NCBI GenBank assembly: GCA_032164245.1
Contig: JAVMKO010000005.1
Coordinates: 44,172,133-44,236,132 of the forward strand
Length of the DNA: 64,000 bases
Direction of reading: 5' to 3'
Origin: Sternotherus odoratus
Lineage: Eukaryota; Chordata; Testudines; Kinosternidae
Shown: positions 29,458 to 40,294 of the stretch, in pieces
Position numbering within the stretch: the first letter of the stretch is position 1
Layout: every line of letters starts with the position of its first letter
Notes under the pieces: generated by a model
Seen by the model: only the letters and a program-made list of their open reading frames with translations
Database searches by the model: none
What the model was told of the DNA's origin: nothing
Program-made: the position numbers and the translations under genes

Positions 29458-30692
29458 TCACCGGTGCCGCCCGGTCCGGGGTTGTGGATTATTGCCCCCC
29501 TGCCTTTCGGGGCTAGGGCCAGCCTCTTCTGCCTCAGCTTCCCTCGCGGCTGTGGCAGAGAGCCCTACCTCCAGCCTTGCACAATAAAGGAAGGGTATCG
29601 GCCGCCCCTGTGCCCTTCGGTGCTCACACCACTCGCATGGTGCCTCACCACACAAGGCAACTTCCCCGGCCTCAATTTCCTCCAGGCTCTCACATGAGCT
29701 CGGGGCTTCCTCCGTGGAGCTCACCTCCTGCCCTAGTCTCTGTTGCTCAGGGCCTTCTAGATCTTCCTTTGGATCATTGGGTTGAGACCCGCCACTTCGC
29801 TCAGCCGAACCCCCCATACGGGTTCGCACGCTCGGCCTCGGGGTAGCCCGGGGCCTCGTACCTCCCACTGTGCCCCAGTCCTGCCCAATAATTACGGGGC
29901 AAGGTAACCCCTCTGGCACCCCCACCGGCTTCCAGCGGAATCGGCCGCTGATCTCGAGGAGAACCTGGGCCACCCGACAGGACTTCCTGTCCCCGTGAAC
30001 ACACTGTAGGTCCATGGTAGCCCCCGGAATCAGCCACTCGGGGTGGATCAACGCTCTGCGGACGAGCGTGTAGGGGGAGGCGGAATCCACCACCCCCTGA
30101 TGGGATTTCCTCCCCACCTGCACCCTCAGGGTGGGTATCCCCGTACGCGGTTTCCGCCCCCAAACCTCAGTCCACCCACACCAGTCAGTGTAGTCACATT
30201 CCATGGCTGGGCAGTCCCGCTTAATGTGCCCTGGCTTCCAGCACTGCCAGCAGGTAAGCTGGGCAGTTCTCTCTGGTGCCCCTCTGGGCTCCCCATTAGT
30301 CCTTTTCCCTCTAGCTGGGGGGGAGTCCATGGGCCGACGCCCCAAGTCCAGGACCCGTCGCGGCCGGTCTTCTCCCCGAGGTCCCTCTGCCTCTACGTAC
30401 TCCTCGGCCAGGCGCACCGCAGTCTCTGCCGTCTCTGGCTGGTGCCTCCTGACCCAGGTACAGACAGTCTCAGGGAGGCTGAGCAGAAACTGCTCCAGTA
30501 TCAGGGAGTCCATGATTTCCTCCCCTGACCGGGCCTCCGGCCTCAGCCAACGCGTGGCCCAGTCCCTCAGCCTCTGGCTGAACGCCTGGGGCCGCACCGC
30601 CTGCATCTAGCGGGCCGCCCGAAACTTCTGCCGGTATCTCTCCGGTGATAAACCGACCCAGTCCAAAATGGCCGCTCTTACAGTCTCAAAGT
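29458..30692 (-). pseudogene. Gypsy Gag-protease, truncated, one stop
   Basis: Homologue of the 20920-22500 protein. Begins mid-capsid (VGLSPERYRQKFRAAR), then an in-frame TAG near 30607 where the other copy has Trp (RW-TQAVRP), then an open frame to 29458. It keeps a full CCHC knuckle TCWQCWKPGHIKRDC. Protease-like GVVDSASPYTLVRR follows. The C-terminal end differs from the first copy. The N-terminal coiled coil is missing through truncation at 30692. Confidence 0.8.
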
Positions 30693-30694
30693 CC

Positions 30695-31088
30695 TTGTAC
30701 AATAAACCTTTAGATTTTAGATTCTAAAGGATTGGCAACAGCGTGATTTGTGGGAAGATGCGATTGGTATATTGACCTGGGTCTGGGGCCTGATTCTTTG
30801 GAATTGGGGAGAACTGTTTTCTTTATTTGGGGCATTGGTTTTCATAATCATTGGTTCCCAGGACAGGTGGCTGTTGGTGGTGATACTGGGAATCTGGAGT
30901 GTCTTAAGGGAATTGCTTGTGTGACTTGTGGTTAGCCAGTGGGGTGAAACCAAAGTCTTTTCTGTTTGGCTGGTTTGGTTTGCCTTAGTGTGGAAAAACC
31001 CCAGCTTTGGGCTGTAGTTGCCCCTTTGGAAGCAATCTGTCCTGATCTGACACTCACAGTTGGATCCCACCGGGAACAGCACCGTCAC
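30695..31088 (+). mobile_element. Beta-family LTR, 3' portion only
   Basis: Starts at the AATAAACCTTTAGATTTTAG block and ends CACCGTCACA, matching the last 394 bp of the beta LTR at 32323-33439. It abuts the truncated Gypsy gag. After it Harbinger C resumes. Confidence 0.8.
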
Positions 31089-31212
31089 AGCAATAAAGAA
31101 TGCATGATTTTTAAAACAGTGAATTTATTTCCTCTGCAAGTGTTGGGGGGGAGAGGGAAATAGGGTGCAAGGACAGCAATCTTAGGGCTGAGCAGAGCAA
31201 GGGAGTGGGTTT

Positions 31213-33618
31213 TCAAATGCCATTTTGGGCACTCATAAAACTGGTTTTCAAGGCGTCTCTGAGGCGCAGCTCCTCCTGGTGCACTCTTCTACTTTCCCTG
31301 CTGTCTGGCTGCTGGTAAGTAGCCGACAGGAGATTTGCCTCTGCCTCCCACCCCGCCATAAAGGTCTCCCCCTTGCTCTCACAGAGATTGTGGAGCACAC
31401 AGCAAGCAGCAATAACAATGGACACATTTCTGTCGCTGAGGTCTGAGTGAGTAAGTAATGTACGCCAGCACGCTTTGAGGTGGCCAAATGCGCACTCTAC
31501 CACCATTCTGCACTTGCTCAGCCTATATTTGAACAGTTCCTGACCCCTGTCCAGCGATCCTGTGTATGGATTCATTATGGGGTAGGCTGGATCCCCAAGG
31601 ATAACGATCGACATTTCTAACCCCCCCCCTCCCAGTAATTTTCTGCTCTTGGAAGAAAGTCCATTGCTCCAGCTGTCTAAAGATCCTAGAGTTCCTGAAC
31701 ACACGAGCGTCATGAACCTTTCCCGGCCATCCCACATACATGTCGGTGAAACGTCCCTTGTGGCCAACCAGTGCTTGCATGACCACAGAATAATACCCCT
31801 TGCAGTTTCTGTACTCTCTGCCATCGTTGTCCGATGCCAAGATAGGGATATGAGTCCCATCTATAGCCCCACCACAGTTAGGGAATCCCATCGTGGCAAA
31901 GCCATCCACTGTAACTTGCACATTTCCAAGGTTCACACCCCTGGATAGCAGCAGATCGATGATTGCCCTGCTTACATCACAGCTGCCCCCACTGTAGATT
32001 TACCCACTCCAAATTGATTCGCGACTGACCGGTAGCTGTCTGGCGTTACAAGCTTCCAGAGGGCTATTGCCACTCACTTCTGAACTGTGAGGGCTGCTCT
32101 CATTTTGGTATTCTTGCGTTGGAGGGCAGGGGAAAGCAAGTCACAAAGTTCCATGAACGTGCCCTTACACATGCGAAAGTTTCTGAGCCACTGCGAGTCA
32201 TTCCAGACCCACAGCACTATGCGATCCCACCAGTCAGTGCTTGTTTCCCTGGCCCAGGATAGGCATTCCATAGCATGAGCCCGTCCCATTGCCACCAAAA
32301 TTGCCATATTGTCGGACCCCCTTGTCACGTTGCTGGAATTATTGGGGATCATATAGATCATTGGAGCAACCAAGGTCCTATAGTGACACCAAATCTTATG
32401 TGAAGGGGGTCATAACAGGTGTCTATGACCAGGTTATGAAGGGCTGATTATGAATATGTCATTGATATGTGTGTATCTTTTTTGGAACTAAAGTTATGAA
32501 TATTGGATGTATGGTGCCTCTACTTCAAACTTATGCTGGGCTGCTGGGTGAAACCTTAGACAAGCTGTTGTTAACTTGAATGGCCTGCCTGATGGCCCAT
32601 TAAAGGGCCATCAACTACACAATGAACTCTATCCACACCTGAGCAGCTTCGCCAGGAATGTGACATGCCTGGTCAGAAACTGAATCGTGGAGAGTCTGGT
32701 AATTGAACCATGTGGCTATGGACCTCCATTTTGCAACCAGACTCTGCATAAGGAGGAGGAGGGTCTTCGCCCACAGGAGGAAGTGTATAAAGCCTGGGAG
32801 ACTGTCCTCCATTTTGTCTTCAATCTGCAATCTTCAGCTAGCACCTACCTCTGGATGGGATTTTGCTACACGTGGAAGCTCTGACCAACGTATTGATGAC
32901 CCACCCTAGAAGGCGGTGAATTCCAGAGACTTTTATCTAAACCTGCAGTTTATTCTACAGCTGTAAGCCTGAGCCAAGAGATTTGCAATTCCTGCATGTA
33001 ATTGATTTCTTTTAACCATTTCTAACCCTCACCTATACCTTTTTTCATGTATAATAAACCTTTAGATTTTAGATTCTAAAGGATTGGCAACAGCGTGATT
33101 TGTGGGAAGATCTGATTTGTATATTGACCTGGGTCTGGGGCCTGATTCTTTGGAATTGGGGAGAACCGTTTTCTTTATTTGGGGTATTGGTTTTCATAAC
33201 CATTGGTCCCCAGGACAGGTGGCTGCTGGTGATGATACTGGGAACCTGGAGTGTCTAAGGGGATTGCTTGTGTGACTTGTGGTTAGCCAGTGGGGCGAAA
33301 CCAAAGTCTTTTCTGTTTGCTGGTTTGGTTCACATTAGAGTGTAAGAACCCCAGCTTTGGGCTGTAGTTGCCCCTTTGGAAGCAATCTGTCCTGATCTGA
33401 CACTCACAGTTGGATCCCACCAGGAACAGCACCGTCACACCCCTACTTTCAAAAACGTCAGTGTCCAGGTCCATGTCCTCATCACTGTCGTCACTCTCTT
33501 GATAGCGCAGTCGTCTCCTGATCGCATTCCTCTGCATACGATGCAGCATAAAGTCCACAACGACACGTGAGGTGTTCACAACGGCCAGTACTGCAGCGGT
33601 GACCTGAGCAGGCTCCAT
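31213..33618 (-). pseudogene. Harbinger transposase, element C, degenerate
   Basis: Minus strand, in two blocks around a solo LTR. 33618-33440: MEPAQVTAAVLAVVNTSR, with DSDDSDEDMD. 32322-31213: ARETSTDWWDRIVLWV, a TGA where Arg follows TVQK (near 32072), GGAIDGTHIPILAS, then ALVGHKGRFTDMYVGWPGK and, in another frame, VVECAFGHLKA. The Trp codon that is TGA in elements A and B is intact (VGWPGK), but the second catalytic Asp is Gly (LVGHKG). Frameshifts at about 31650 and 31960 complete the decay. Confidence 0.85.
32323..33439 (+). mobile_element. Solo LTR, family beta, TSD CCCCT
   Basis: TGTCACGTTG to CACCGTCACA, flanked by CCCCT at 32318-32322 and 33440-33444. It splits the transposase gene of Harbinger C within its first 60 codons. 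Confidence 0.9.
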
Positions 33619-33964
33619 GCTTGCACTGCTATGGCGTCACCGTGGAGAAAGGGCGTGAACTAATGAGATGCCTACCCACAGTGCACCGATCGAAATGGCG
33701 TCATCAGTGTGAAAAAAGGGCGCAAAATAATTAAATGCCTACCCACAGTGCAGCACTCGAAATGGTGCCTGCTGGGGAATCCAGGAACTGTGGGATAGCT
33801 ACCCACAGTGCACCACTTGCTATGTTGATGCTTGCCACAGTTGTGTGGACAGACGCTGACGACTTGCTGTGCTTTGTGGGGACGCACAAAATCGACTTTA
33901 TACAATCTGCTTCCAAAAATCGACTGCAAGGTAATCGACCTAATGTCGTAGTGAAGACATACCC

Positions 33965-34440
33965 TGAGAGTCATTGCAACTAATTTGTACACTTTTGGGG
34001 TTTCTTTGGCAGTTCAACAGACTGAGTAATGAAATAATGAACTTTCTGCAGCTGAACAATTTCAGCAACAGTACAATAAAGAAATCTCAAAAGATCTTAG
34101 TGATGAGGTCATCTTCCTCAAATGAATATATTCCATGAGCTTTAAATTAGATAGCAAGCCAAAGAAACTGCTTCAAGAAATACTCAAAGTTGGACTCTCT
34201 GGGGTGTTTCTCAATGTTACAATTGCATTGTGTATTTTTGTCAATTTGCCAGTGGCTTCAGGTGAAGGCACCTTAAATGTGTTGAAGCAGGTAAAGAACT
34301 ATCATCACTCTACTGTGGGACAAGAGTATTTGGGCTCGTCATGATTAATATCAACTGTGACATTGCACAAAAACTAGATTTTTCCTCAATAATTAGTGTA
34401 TTTGCACAGAAAGAGGCTAGAAAAGAATTTATTAAATAAA
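33965..34440 (+). pseudogene. hAT transposase, C-terminal dimerisation region
   Basis: Reads ESLQLICTLLGFLWQFNRL-like sequence, then KLLQEILKVGLSGVFLNV and CIFVNLPVASGEGTLNVLKQ (34165-34300). The last matches the ASGERSFSKLK-type motif that marks hAT C-termini. QEYLGSS, stops and a decayed tail follow. It completes the gene begun at 13780. Confidence 0.75.
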
Positions 34441-34928
34441 AAAAATATTCAAATTATGTCTCACTTTTTTGGTGCCTTATTTTGTTTTCATGTGTCATCA
34501 TTTTTTACTTTTATTATGGTTAGGGGCTTCAAAAGCTGGAAGTAGCCCGGCCTTTCTAGACCCCCTCTACCAGGTCTTAGGCCTTCTCAGGCTTTGGTCC
34601 CCCATCCTGGGATTGTGTAGTTGATGCAGTGAAATTTCAGAACCCTGGATAATGCAAAGGAAAGATAGTAAGAGGCCCATAGGCTCTTTAGTGACCTGAA
34701 AATCTAAAAGGAATCCTAGAAAAAGTGGAAACATGGACCAGAGGTGGATTAAGATTTATTGGGGCCTGTAGAGGGGGTTGGTTGGGGCTTGCACCTTCCG
34801 CCAGGTCAGCAGGGGATCCCCACCACCTCTCTACGCCGTTGCGTGGCCCCTTGTGGGAGAATTAGCGGGGCCGTTGGGTCCTGGCTCCTGCCCTCAGGCA
34901 GGGAATGTGCCAAACAACTAGTCAATAA
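34441..34928. other. Unassigned sequence
   Basis: No gene found. A CAGAGGTGGATTAA motif at 34739 is nearly the inverse of TTAATCCACTACTG ending at 36058, hinting that 34739-36058 is one unclassified DNA element; no TSD supports this. Confidence 0.35.
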
Positions 34929-35171
34929 GCCCAGGCCCTAGGTCAGAGCAGGGCAGCAGTAGTCCAAGGCTCAGGCTCAGTGCAGAGACTGAGCAAACAA
35001 AGAGTCCATAGGCCCAGGCCCTAGGTCAGGGCAGGGCAGCAGCAGTTCAAGGCTCAGGCTCTCAGTTCAGAGAATGAGCAAACAAAGAGTCCATAGGCCC
35101 AGGCCCTAGGTCAGGGCGGGGCAGCAGCAGTTCAAGGCTCAGGCTCTCAGTTCAGAGACTGAGCGGATACA
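34929..35171. repeat. Tandem repeat, 3 units of about 84 bp
   Basis: Units begin GCCCAGGCCCTAGGTCAG at 34929, 35012 and 35097 and share CAAGGCTCAGGCTC and GACTGAGC(A/G). The third is cut short. Confidence 0.9.
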
Positions 35172-35341
35172 CAGGTAAACTAAGTCAGGAAGCCAGGCTC
35201 TAAAACAGGGCCGGAACAGGGGGAAGACAGCCACCCATGCGTTGGGTGGCCAAAAGGCGGGAGAGTGGGGGGAACGCAGGCCCACCCACTCTACTGCGTC
35301 CCAGCCTGGGGCCCTAGCAGCAGCCAGTGCCTGCTACTGTG

Positions 35342-35989
35342 TCAGTGGGGATCTTGGCCGCAACACACTGACATGGGTTCGGGCTCTGTTTCAGTCCGGC
35401 TTGGGTCGGCTGTCCCCGGGCTACTTCCCCACTCCCCCTCTGGAGGTACCTGGCTTTCCATGGCGTCTGCAGGGGGGTCAACTATCATCGGCTCCTCTGG
35501 ATAGGTGGTGAGGGGCAGGTTCAGCGACTCCTCTGGGCAGTACGGGGAGGGCAGGCTCGGCGACTCCTCTGGGTAGCGAGCGAGGGGCAGGCTCGGCGGC
35601 TCCTCTAGGTAGTGGGCAAGGGGCAGGCTCGGCGGCTCCTCTGGGTAGTGGGCGAGGGGCAGGCTCAGCGGCTCCACTGGGTAGCGGGCGAGGGGCAGGC
35701 TCGCCGGCTCCTCTGGGTAGCGGGAGAGGGGCAGGCTCGGCAGCCCTCTAGATGGAGCCAGCCCGGGAGCATCTGGCATCTCCGGTGGCTGCCCCCTGAG
35801 TGAGCTCTGAGGCAGAGCTTTTATACTTCCTGTCCAGCCCCTGACCTTCCAGGGGCCGGACTTGGTGTGCCCTGGCTCCGCCCACTCTGGCGTCTGACAG
35901 GGGTTATCTCCCTCCAGGCCAGCAGGGGGCCACACAGCCTCTCTACAGATCCCTAAGCACAAATAAAATTTGGGCCTCCCACACTGCAT
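35342..35989 (-). other. Open frame over a minisatellite, unknown
   Basis: 215 codons without a stop on the minus strand. The core is a 14-residue repeat of the form SLPLARYPEEPP, about seven times; flanks read MIVDPPADAMESQVPPEGEW and DPSRTETEPEP. I do not recognise a family. Because the DNA repeat is 42 bp, an open frame is easily maintained, so coding is only a possibility. Could be a fragment of a retroelement Gag-like protein. Confidence 0.3.
35490..35745. repeat. 42-bp minisatellite, about 6-7 units
   Basis: Units contain GGCTCCTCTGGGTAG, GGGCGAGGGGCAGGCTC with small changes. Encodes the 14-residue repeat noted on the minus strand. Confidence 0.9.
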
Positions 35990-36056
35990 TTGCCAAGCCC
36001 CCGCTTCTCCTACAGAGGTTCCAGTGACTGGCGGGGGCCATGTGTTAATCCACTAC

Positions 36057-36819
36057 TGTCATAAGTATAAAGTATCTTAGAATTACTGTTTTTCCTGTAA
36101 AGGGCTAATCTAAAAGTAACCTGAGAGGGAATGATGAAATGGAGATGCTAATCAACCTCGGAGACAAGAGAGTTTTTTAGTTTCGGTTTATCTCTCTCTC
36201 GTGCTGCTGTTCGCCTGGCTTTGGGACGAACCACACCTATATCTCTACTCTAATCTATAATCTTCTAACAAGTCAAGTTCAGTAGTAAGTGAATTGTATG
36301 CTTGAACTGTATCACTTGATAATTGATGCACGGTGTTTCTTTTACTGTTAAGCTTTGGCAGATGAAGAATTCCCAGGGAGAGATCAGTGATACTGTGTGA
36401 TGTCAGTGGGTTTATTTTCTATTAATTTCTGTACAAGGAATTTATGCTTCTTTTTTTCTTTAATTAAAATTTTCCTTTTAAGACTCTGACTGCTTGTTTC
36501 CATTGGATAGATCCTGGTTTGGATCGGGCATGTCTCACAGAAAGTGAGGGTTTTGGTCTTTGTTTCTCAAGTCTCTCCCAGGTAAAGGGAGGAGATTTGG
36601 GGGCTATTTAAAGGAGGGGTTCCAATTTACCTTAACCCATGGTTTTGGGGACCTAAATTGGTGGTGGCAGCGATTCCAAGCCCAGACATGGGAGAAGTTT
36701 GTGTTCTGGGGAAAAGTTTTAACCTAAGCTGATAAAATAAGCTTGGGGGGGTTATTATTTTTCATGTGGGTCCCCACATCTTTATCCTAGAGTTCAGAGT
36801 GGGGAGGTAATCCTTGACA
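36057..36819 (+). repeat. 5' LTR of Gmr1-like element
   Basis: TGTCATAAG to CCTTGACA, 763 bp. About 90% identical by eye to the 3' LTR, with short indels. Confidence 0.9.
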
Positions 36820-36838
36820 TGGTTGGCAGTGGTGGGAT
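36820..36838 (+). promoter_or_regulatory. Primer-binding site of Gmr1-like element
   Basis: TGGTTGGCAGTGGTGGGAT directly follows the 5' LTR. Complementary to a tRNA-Leu-like 3' end with a mismatch and a one-base gap, from memory of tRNA-Leu. Confidence 0.6.
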
Positions 36839-37428
36839 AAAATTTTGTGAACCTAAAAAGAGTATTACAGAAAATAGTTCTTATTTTGCCTTTTTCTTCT
36901 AGTTATTTTTAAACAAGCAGTCTTTTTTCTAAGCTGGGAATGCTAATGACCTCTCAGTGGGGAGCTGAGCATAGACATTAGTTGCTTAGAAAGCAACCGG
37001 TTTGGCAAGTTTTTTATGGGGGTTTTCTCTCTGCATACAGCAGAAGTAGCCAAGGTTTTGCAGCTAAGAGTATGTCTTCACTACAGCAGTAGTTCGATTT
37101 CCTTTATTTCGATGTTGTGAACGCGACTGTATGCAGTCGATTTTGTGTGTCTTCACTAGGCACAGCTAAGCACAGCAAGTCGACAGTGTCTGTCCGCACA
37201 ACTTTTGCAAGCGTCGACATGACGAGCGTTGCACTCTGGGTACCTATCCCACAGTTCCCTGATCCCCCAGCAGGCACCATTTCGAGTGCAGCACTATGGG
37301 TAGGCATTTCCAAATTTCGCACCCTTTTTCCGCGGCGCCGACCCCCATTACGAGCGGTGCACTGTAGGTAGGCATCCCATAATTCACGCCCTTTCTCCGC
37401 GCCGTGCTAATGCCATAGCATTGCAAGC

Positions 37429-38749
37429 ATGGAGCCCGCTGACACCACGGCTGCAGTAATGGCCGTTGTGAGGACCTCGATCACGGTTGCGGAGTTCATG
37501 CTGCACCGTCTGCAGAGGAGGAATGCGATCCGAGGAGAACTGCACTTTCTGGAACCCGACGACAGTGAGGAGGAGATGGACAAGGACGTGCACAGCGGGG
37601 ACGACATGGACACTGCCGTTTTTGGAAGTAGGGCGACTGATCTGTCAAATTTGGTGGCAATGGGGCAGGCTCATGCCATCGAACGCCGATTCTGGGCCAG
37701 GGAAACAAGCACGGACTGGTGGGACCGCATAGTGCTGCAGGTCTGGGATGACTCCCAGTGGCTCAGAAACTTCCGCATGCGAAAGGGCACCTTCATGGAA
37801 CTTTGTGACTTGCTGTCCCCGGCCCTCCGGCGCAGGAATACCAAAATGAGAGCGGCCCTTACAGTTGAGAAGCGAGTGGCGATAGCCCTTTGGAAGCTTG
37901 CAACGCCAGACAGCTACCGGTCAGTGGCGAATCAGTTTGGGGTGGGTCGGTCTACAGTGGGCTTTGCTGTGGTGCAAGTAAGCAGGGCAATCGTCGAGCG
38001 GCTGCTACACCGGGTTATAAACCTCGGAAACCTGCAAGCCACAATAGATGGCTTTGCCGCCATGGGATTCCCTAACTGTGGTGGGGCTATAGATGGGACT
38101 CATATCCCCATCCTGGCACCGGACCACGAGGCCGCCGAGTACAGAAACCGGAAGGGATATTACTCAATGGTCATGCAAGCAGTGGTTGACCACAAGGGAC
38201 GTTTCACCGACCTGTACGTGGGGTGACCGGGAAAGCTTCATGACGCTCGAGTGTTCAGGAACTCTCGGATTTTTAGGCAGCTGCAGCAAGGCACTTTCTT
38301 CCCTGACCAGAAAATTTCCGTGGGGGGGGGTCGAAATGCTGATCGTTATCATTGGGGACCCAGCCTACCCCCTAATGCCCTGGCTTATGAAGCCCTACAC
38401 AGGAGCCCTGGACAGGGGTCAGGAGCTGTTCAACTACAGGCTGAGCAAGTGCAGAATGGCCGTAGAGTGTGCATTTGGCCGTCTGAAGGGGAGATGGCGT
38501 TCCTTACTGATTCGCTCAGACATCAGCGAGAGAAATATCCCCATTGTTATTGCTGCTTGCTCTGTGCTCCACAATATCTGTGAGAGCAAGGGGGAAACTT
38601 TTATGGCGGGCTGGGAGGCAGAGGCAAATTTACTTTCTGCTACTTATGAGCAGCCAAACAGCAGGGAAAGTAGAAGAGCACACCGTGAGGCCCTGCGCCT
38701 CAGGGACACCTTGAAAGACAGTTTTATGAGTGCCCGAGATGGCGTTTGA
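37429..38749 (+). pseudogene. Harbinger transposase, element B
   Basis: HARBI1-like nuclease. ATG at 37429 (MEPADTTAAVMAVVRTS). One more Arg than element A in RLQRRNAIR. Helix-turn-helix SYRSVANQFGVGRSTVGF; catalytic GGAIDGTHIP and VVDHKG before TGA at 38224-38226; downstream, after a frameshift at the G-run near 38325, VECAFGRLKGRWRSL supplies the Glu. It ends at 38749. AATAAA at 38851-38856. The nonsense codon is identical in position to that in element A. Confidence 0.9.
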
Positions 38750-38771
38750 GAATCTGCTCCCTTGCTGTGCT

Positions 38772-39512
38772 CTAAGCCTGCTGCCCTTGAACCCTCTTTG
38801 CCTCCCCCCTCCCCATGCTTTCCCTCCCCCCTCCCCATGCTTGCAGAGGAAATAAAATCACTGTTTGAAAAATCATGGTTCGTTTATTGGTGCATCGGAA
38901 ATACAAATACAGGGGTTCACTGTCCTGGTATCCTGGAGGGAGACCGGCAGTCGCAGTGGGGGAGGAGCGGACACAGGGGGGGGGAAGGGGGGAGAGGAGG
39001 GGTGGCCAAGACACAGCAGCTTTTAAAACTTTTCTGAGAACGTCAGCCTGCTGCTGCTGCTGCTGCTGCTGCTTCTGGTGGCTTGTGGGGTCGAGTGGAG
39101 TGGCCCACGGAGCTTGCCCCCCCGTGTTCTCACCCCGCGTCTGGGTGGGGAAGCTATGGGAGTTGGGGAGGGGGGAGGTGGTTACACAGGGGCTGCAGAG
39201 GTGGTCTTTCAGCATGCTGCAGCTCCACCAGAGATCGCAGCATGTCGCTCTGGTCCTCCATTATGCGGAGCAAAGCATCCATGCGTCTTTCTTCGCGCTC
39301 TTCCCTCTTTTCTGCAGCGGCTCTTGATTCCTGCCTCTCTCGATTCCTTGCCTGTATCATTCTTTCCCTCCACTCCGTCTGGCGGGCTGCCTCAGCGCGC
39401 GAGTTCTCCAGGAGTTCAGTGAACATATCATCGCGCGTTTTCTTTTTACGCTTTCTTATCTGTGATGCACAGCGGGAGGAGCAGGCCGGGGGATTCTGAG
39501 ATAATTGTTCAT
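38772..39512 (-). pseudogene. Harbinger Myb-like protein, exon 2, element B
   Basis: Coiled-coil exon: IRKRKKKTRDDMFTELLENS, AEAARQTEWRERMI, RRMDALLRIMEDQSDMLRSL, poly-Gln, Pro-rich tail. The frame is open but the acceptor is changed from CACAG to CACAA (39513-39514), which should prevent normal splicing. The natural stop after LYLYF is also lost, so the frame runs on into the transposase 3' region. Signal AATAAA on the minus strand at 38883-38888. Confidence 0.75.
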
Positions 39513-40294
39513 TTGTGGGCAAATGTGGGAAAAGAAAGTTTGAAAGTTATGAGACAGATACATTCAAGGTTAGGAGCCAGATGCAGTCTCGGACGGTACA
39601 CAATGGGAGTACTATGCCGTTTGCAACCTCAGTATTCAGAGGCCTGATATGATTTCTGTACAAGGTCATGTTCTACACCTAAAAGTGACAATAGCTCACA
39701 GAAAAGTCAGAGCATCTCAGACACATATGCGTGCCTCAGCCCAACACGGCTTCTGAAATCACCGTGCAGCCGGACATGGTAAGTTAGAAGTGGCACTTGC
39801 ATATTGTAGAGTAGCCCCACCTCCTTCTCCCCACCGCGTGGTGCCAACTGACCCGCAAACTGCAAAGCAAAGGCCAAAAAATCTCTCACTAAGGCCTAGC
39901 TAAGGTCTTTTTGGGGCTCTTCAGACTGCTTGCGGACTGTTCAGATTCCCTGCTAGCTACCGCTATGGGCTTGGGAGGGGGGGGGGTTGGGTACGCATTT
40001 GATCTGAAGCGGAAGCAACCGCTTGCAGACTGCTCAGAGTCCCTGCTAGCTACCGCTACGGGCTTGGGAGGGGGGGGGGTTGGGTGCGCGTTGGATCTGA
40101 AGCGGAAGCAACCGCTTGCAGACTGCTCTGGTTCCGTGCTAGCCACCGCTACGGGCTGGGGGGGGGGTGCGGTCAGCGTTCGTGTGTGTGGGGGGGAGGG
40201 GTGCGGTTGGTCGGTCCTCAGCAGAAAAGAGTACTTTGCAGCTGGGAATCTTTATCTCCCTACTAATTGCAGTCCGTATCTCAAACAGGCAACC

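Larger units (their letters stand above)
29007..30692 (-). mobile_element. Gag-only Gypsy element, second copy, 5' truncated
   Basis: 3' LTR at 29007-29397 (TGTGACAG to TGCCACA), polypurine tract TAAGGGGGGGAGGTG beside it, and gag-protease up to 30692. The element breaks off there and joins part of a beta LTR. Like the 20346-23008 copy, it has no pol between the gag stop and the LTR. Confidence 0.85.
23129..33964. mobile_element. Harbinger element C, older subfamily, heavily interrupted
   Basis: Left end (A)AGCTGGTCCCCACTAC matches the left end of element D (GGGCTGGTCCCCACTA at 59511). The right end reads GTAGTGAAGACATACCC. Flanks are TTA (23126-23128) and TGA (33965-33967), one change from a perfect 3-bp Harbinger TSD. 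Gene order left to right is Myb-like exon 1 (+), third-frame remnant (-), transposase (-). Insertions are Harbinger A (23303-27809), Gypsy/LTR remnants (29007-31088) and a beta solo LTR (32323-33439). The Myb exon 2 region is lost. Confidence 0.85.
13392..34440 (+). mobile_element. hAT transposon (ZMYM/DUF4371 type), scattered by nested insertions
   Basis: Five collinear pieces of one hAT-type transposase gene occur in order at 13780-14483, 16189-16411, 19473-20345, 23009-23128 and 33965-34440. Removing the intervening Penelope-like, LTR, Gypsy and Harbinger insertions restores gene order, and the TSDs of several insertions mark the joins. The outer termini were not located, so 13392 and 34440 are approximate. 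A near-duplicate of about 33 bp (TGTGTGCCTGAGTTTTGATT) lies at 13530-13588 in the presumed 5' untranslated part. Confidence 0.75.

Noticed and set aside
35490..35745. CRISPR-like array
   Set aside because: Units are contiguous without unique spacers, and the window is vertebrate.
36030..36058. Right end of a hAT element paired with CAGAGGTGGATTAA at 34739
   Set aside because: The ends are similar and inverted but share two bases with the Gypsy LTR and lack an 8-bp TSD, so I mention it only as a possibility.
39911..40294. N-terminal extension of the third Harbinger frame in element B
   Set aside because: The extension runs over G-rich tandem modules and is not collinear in element A; homology begins at the ATG at 40295.
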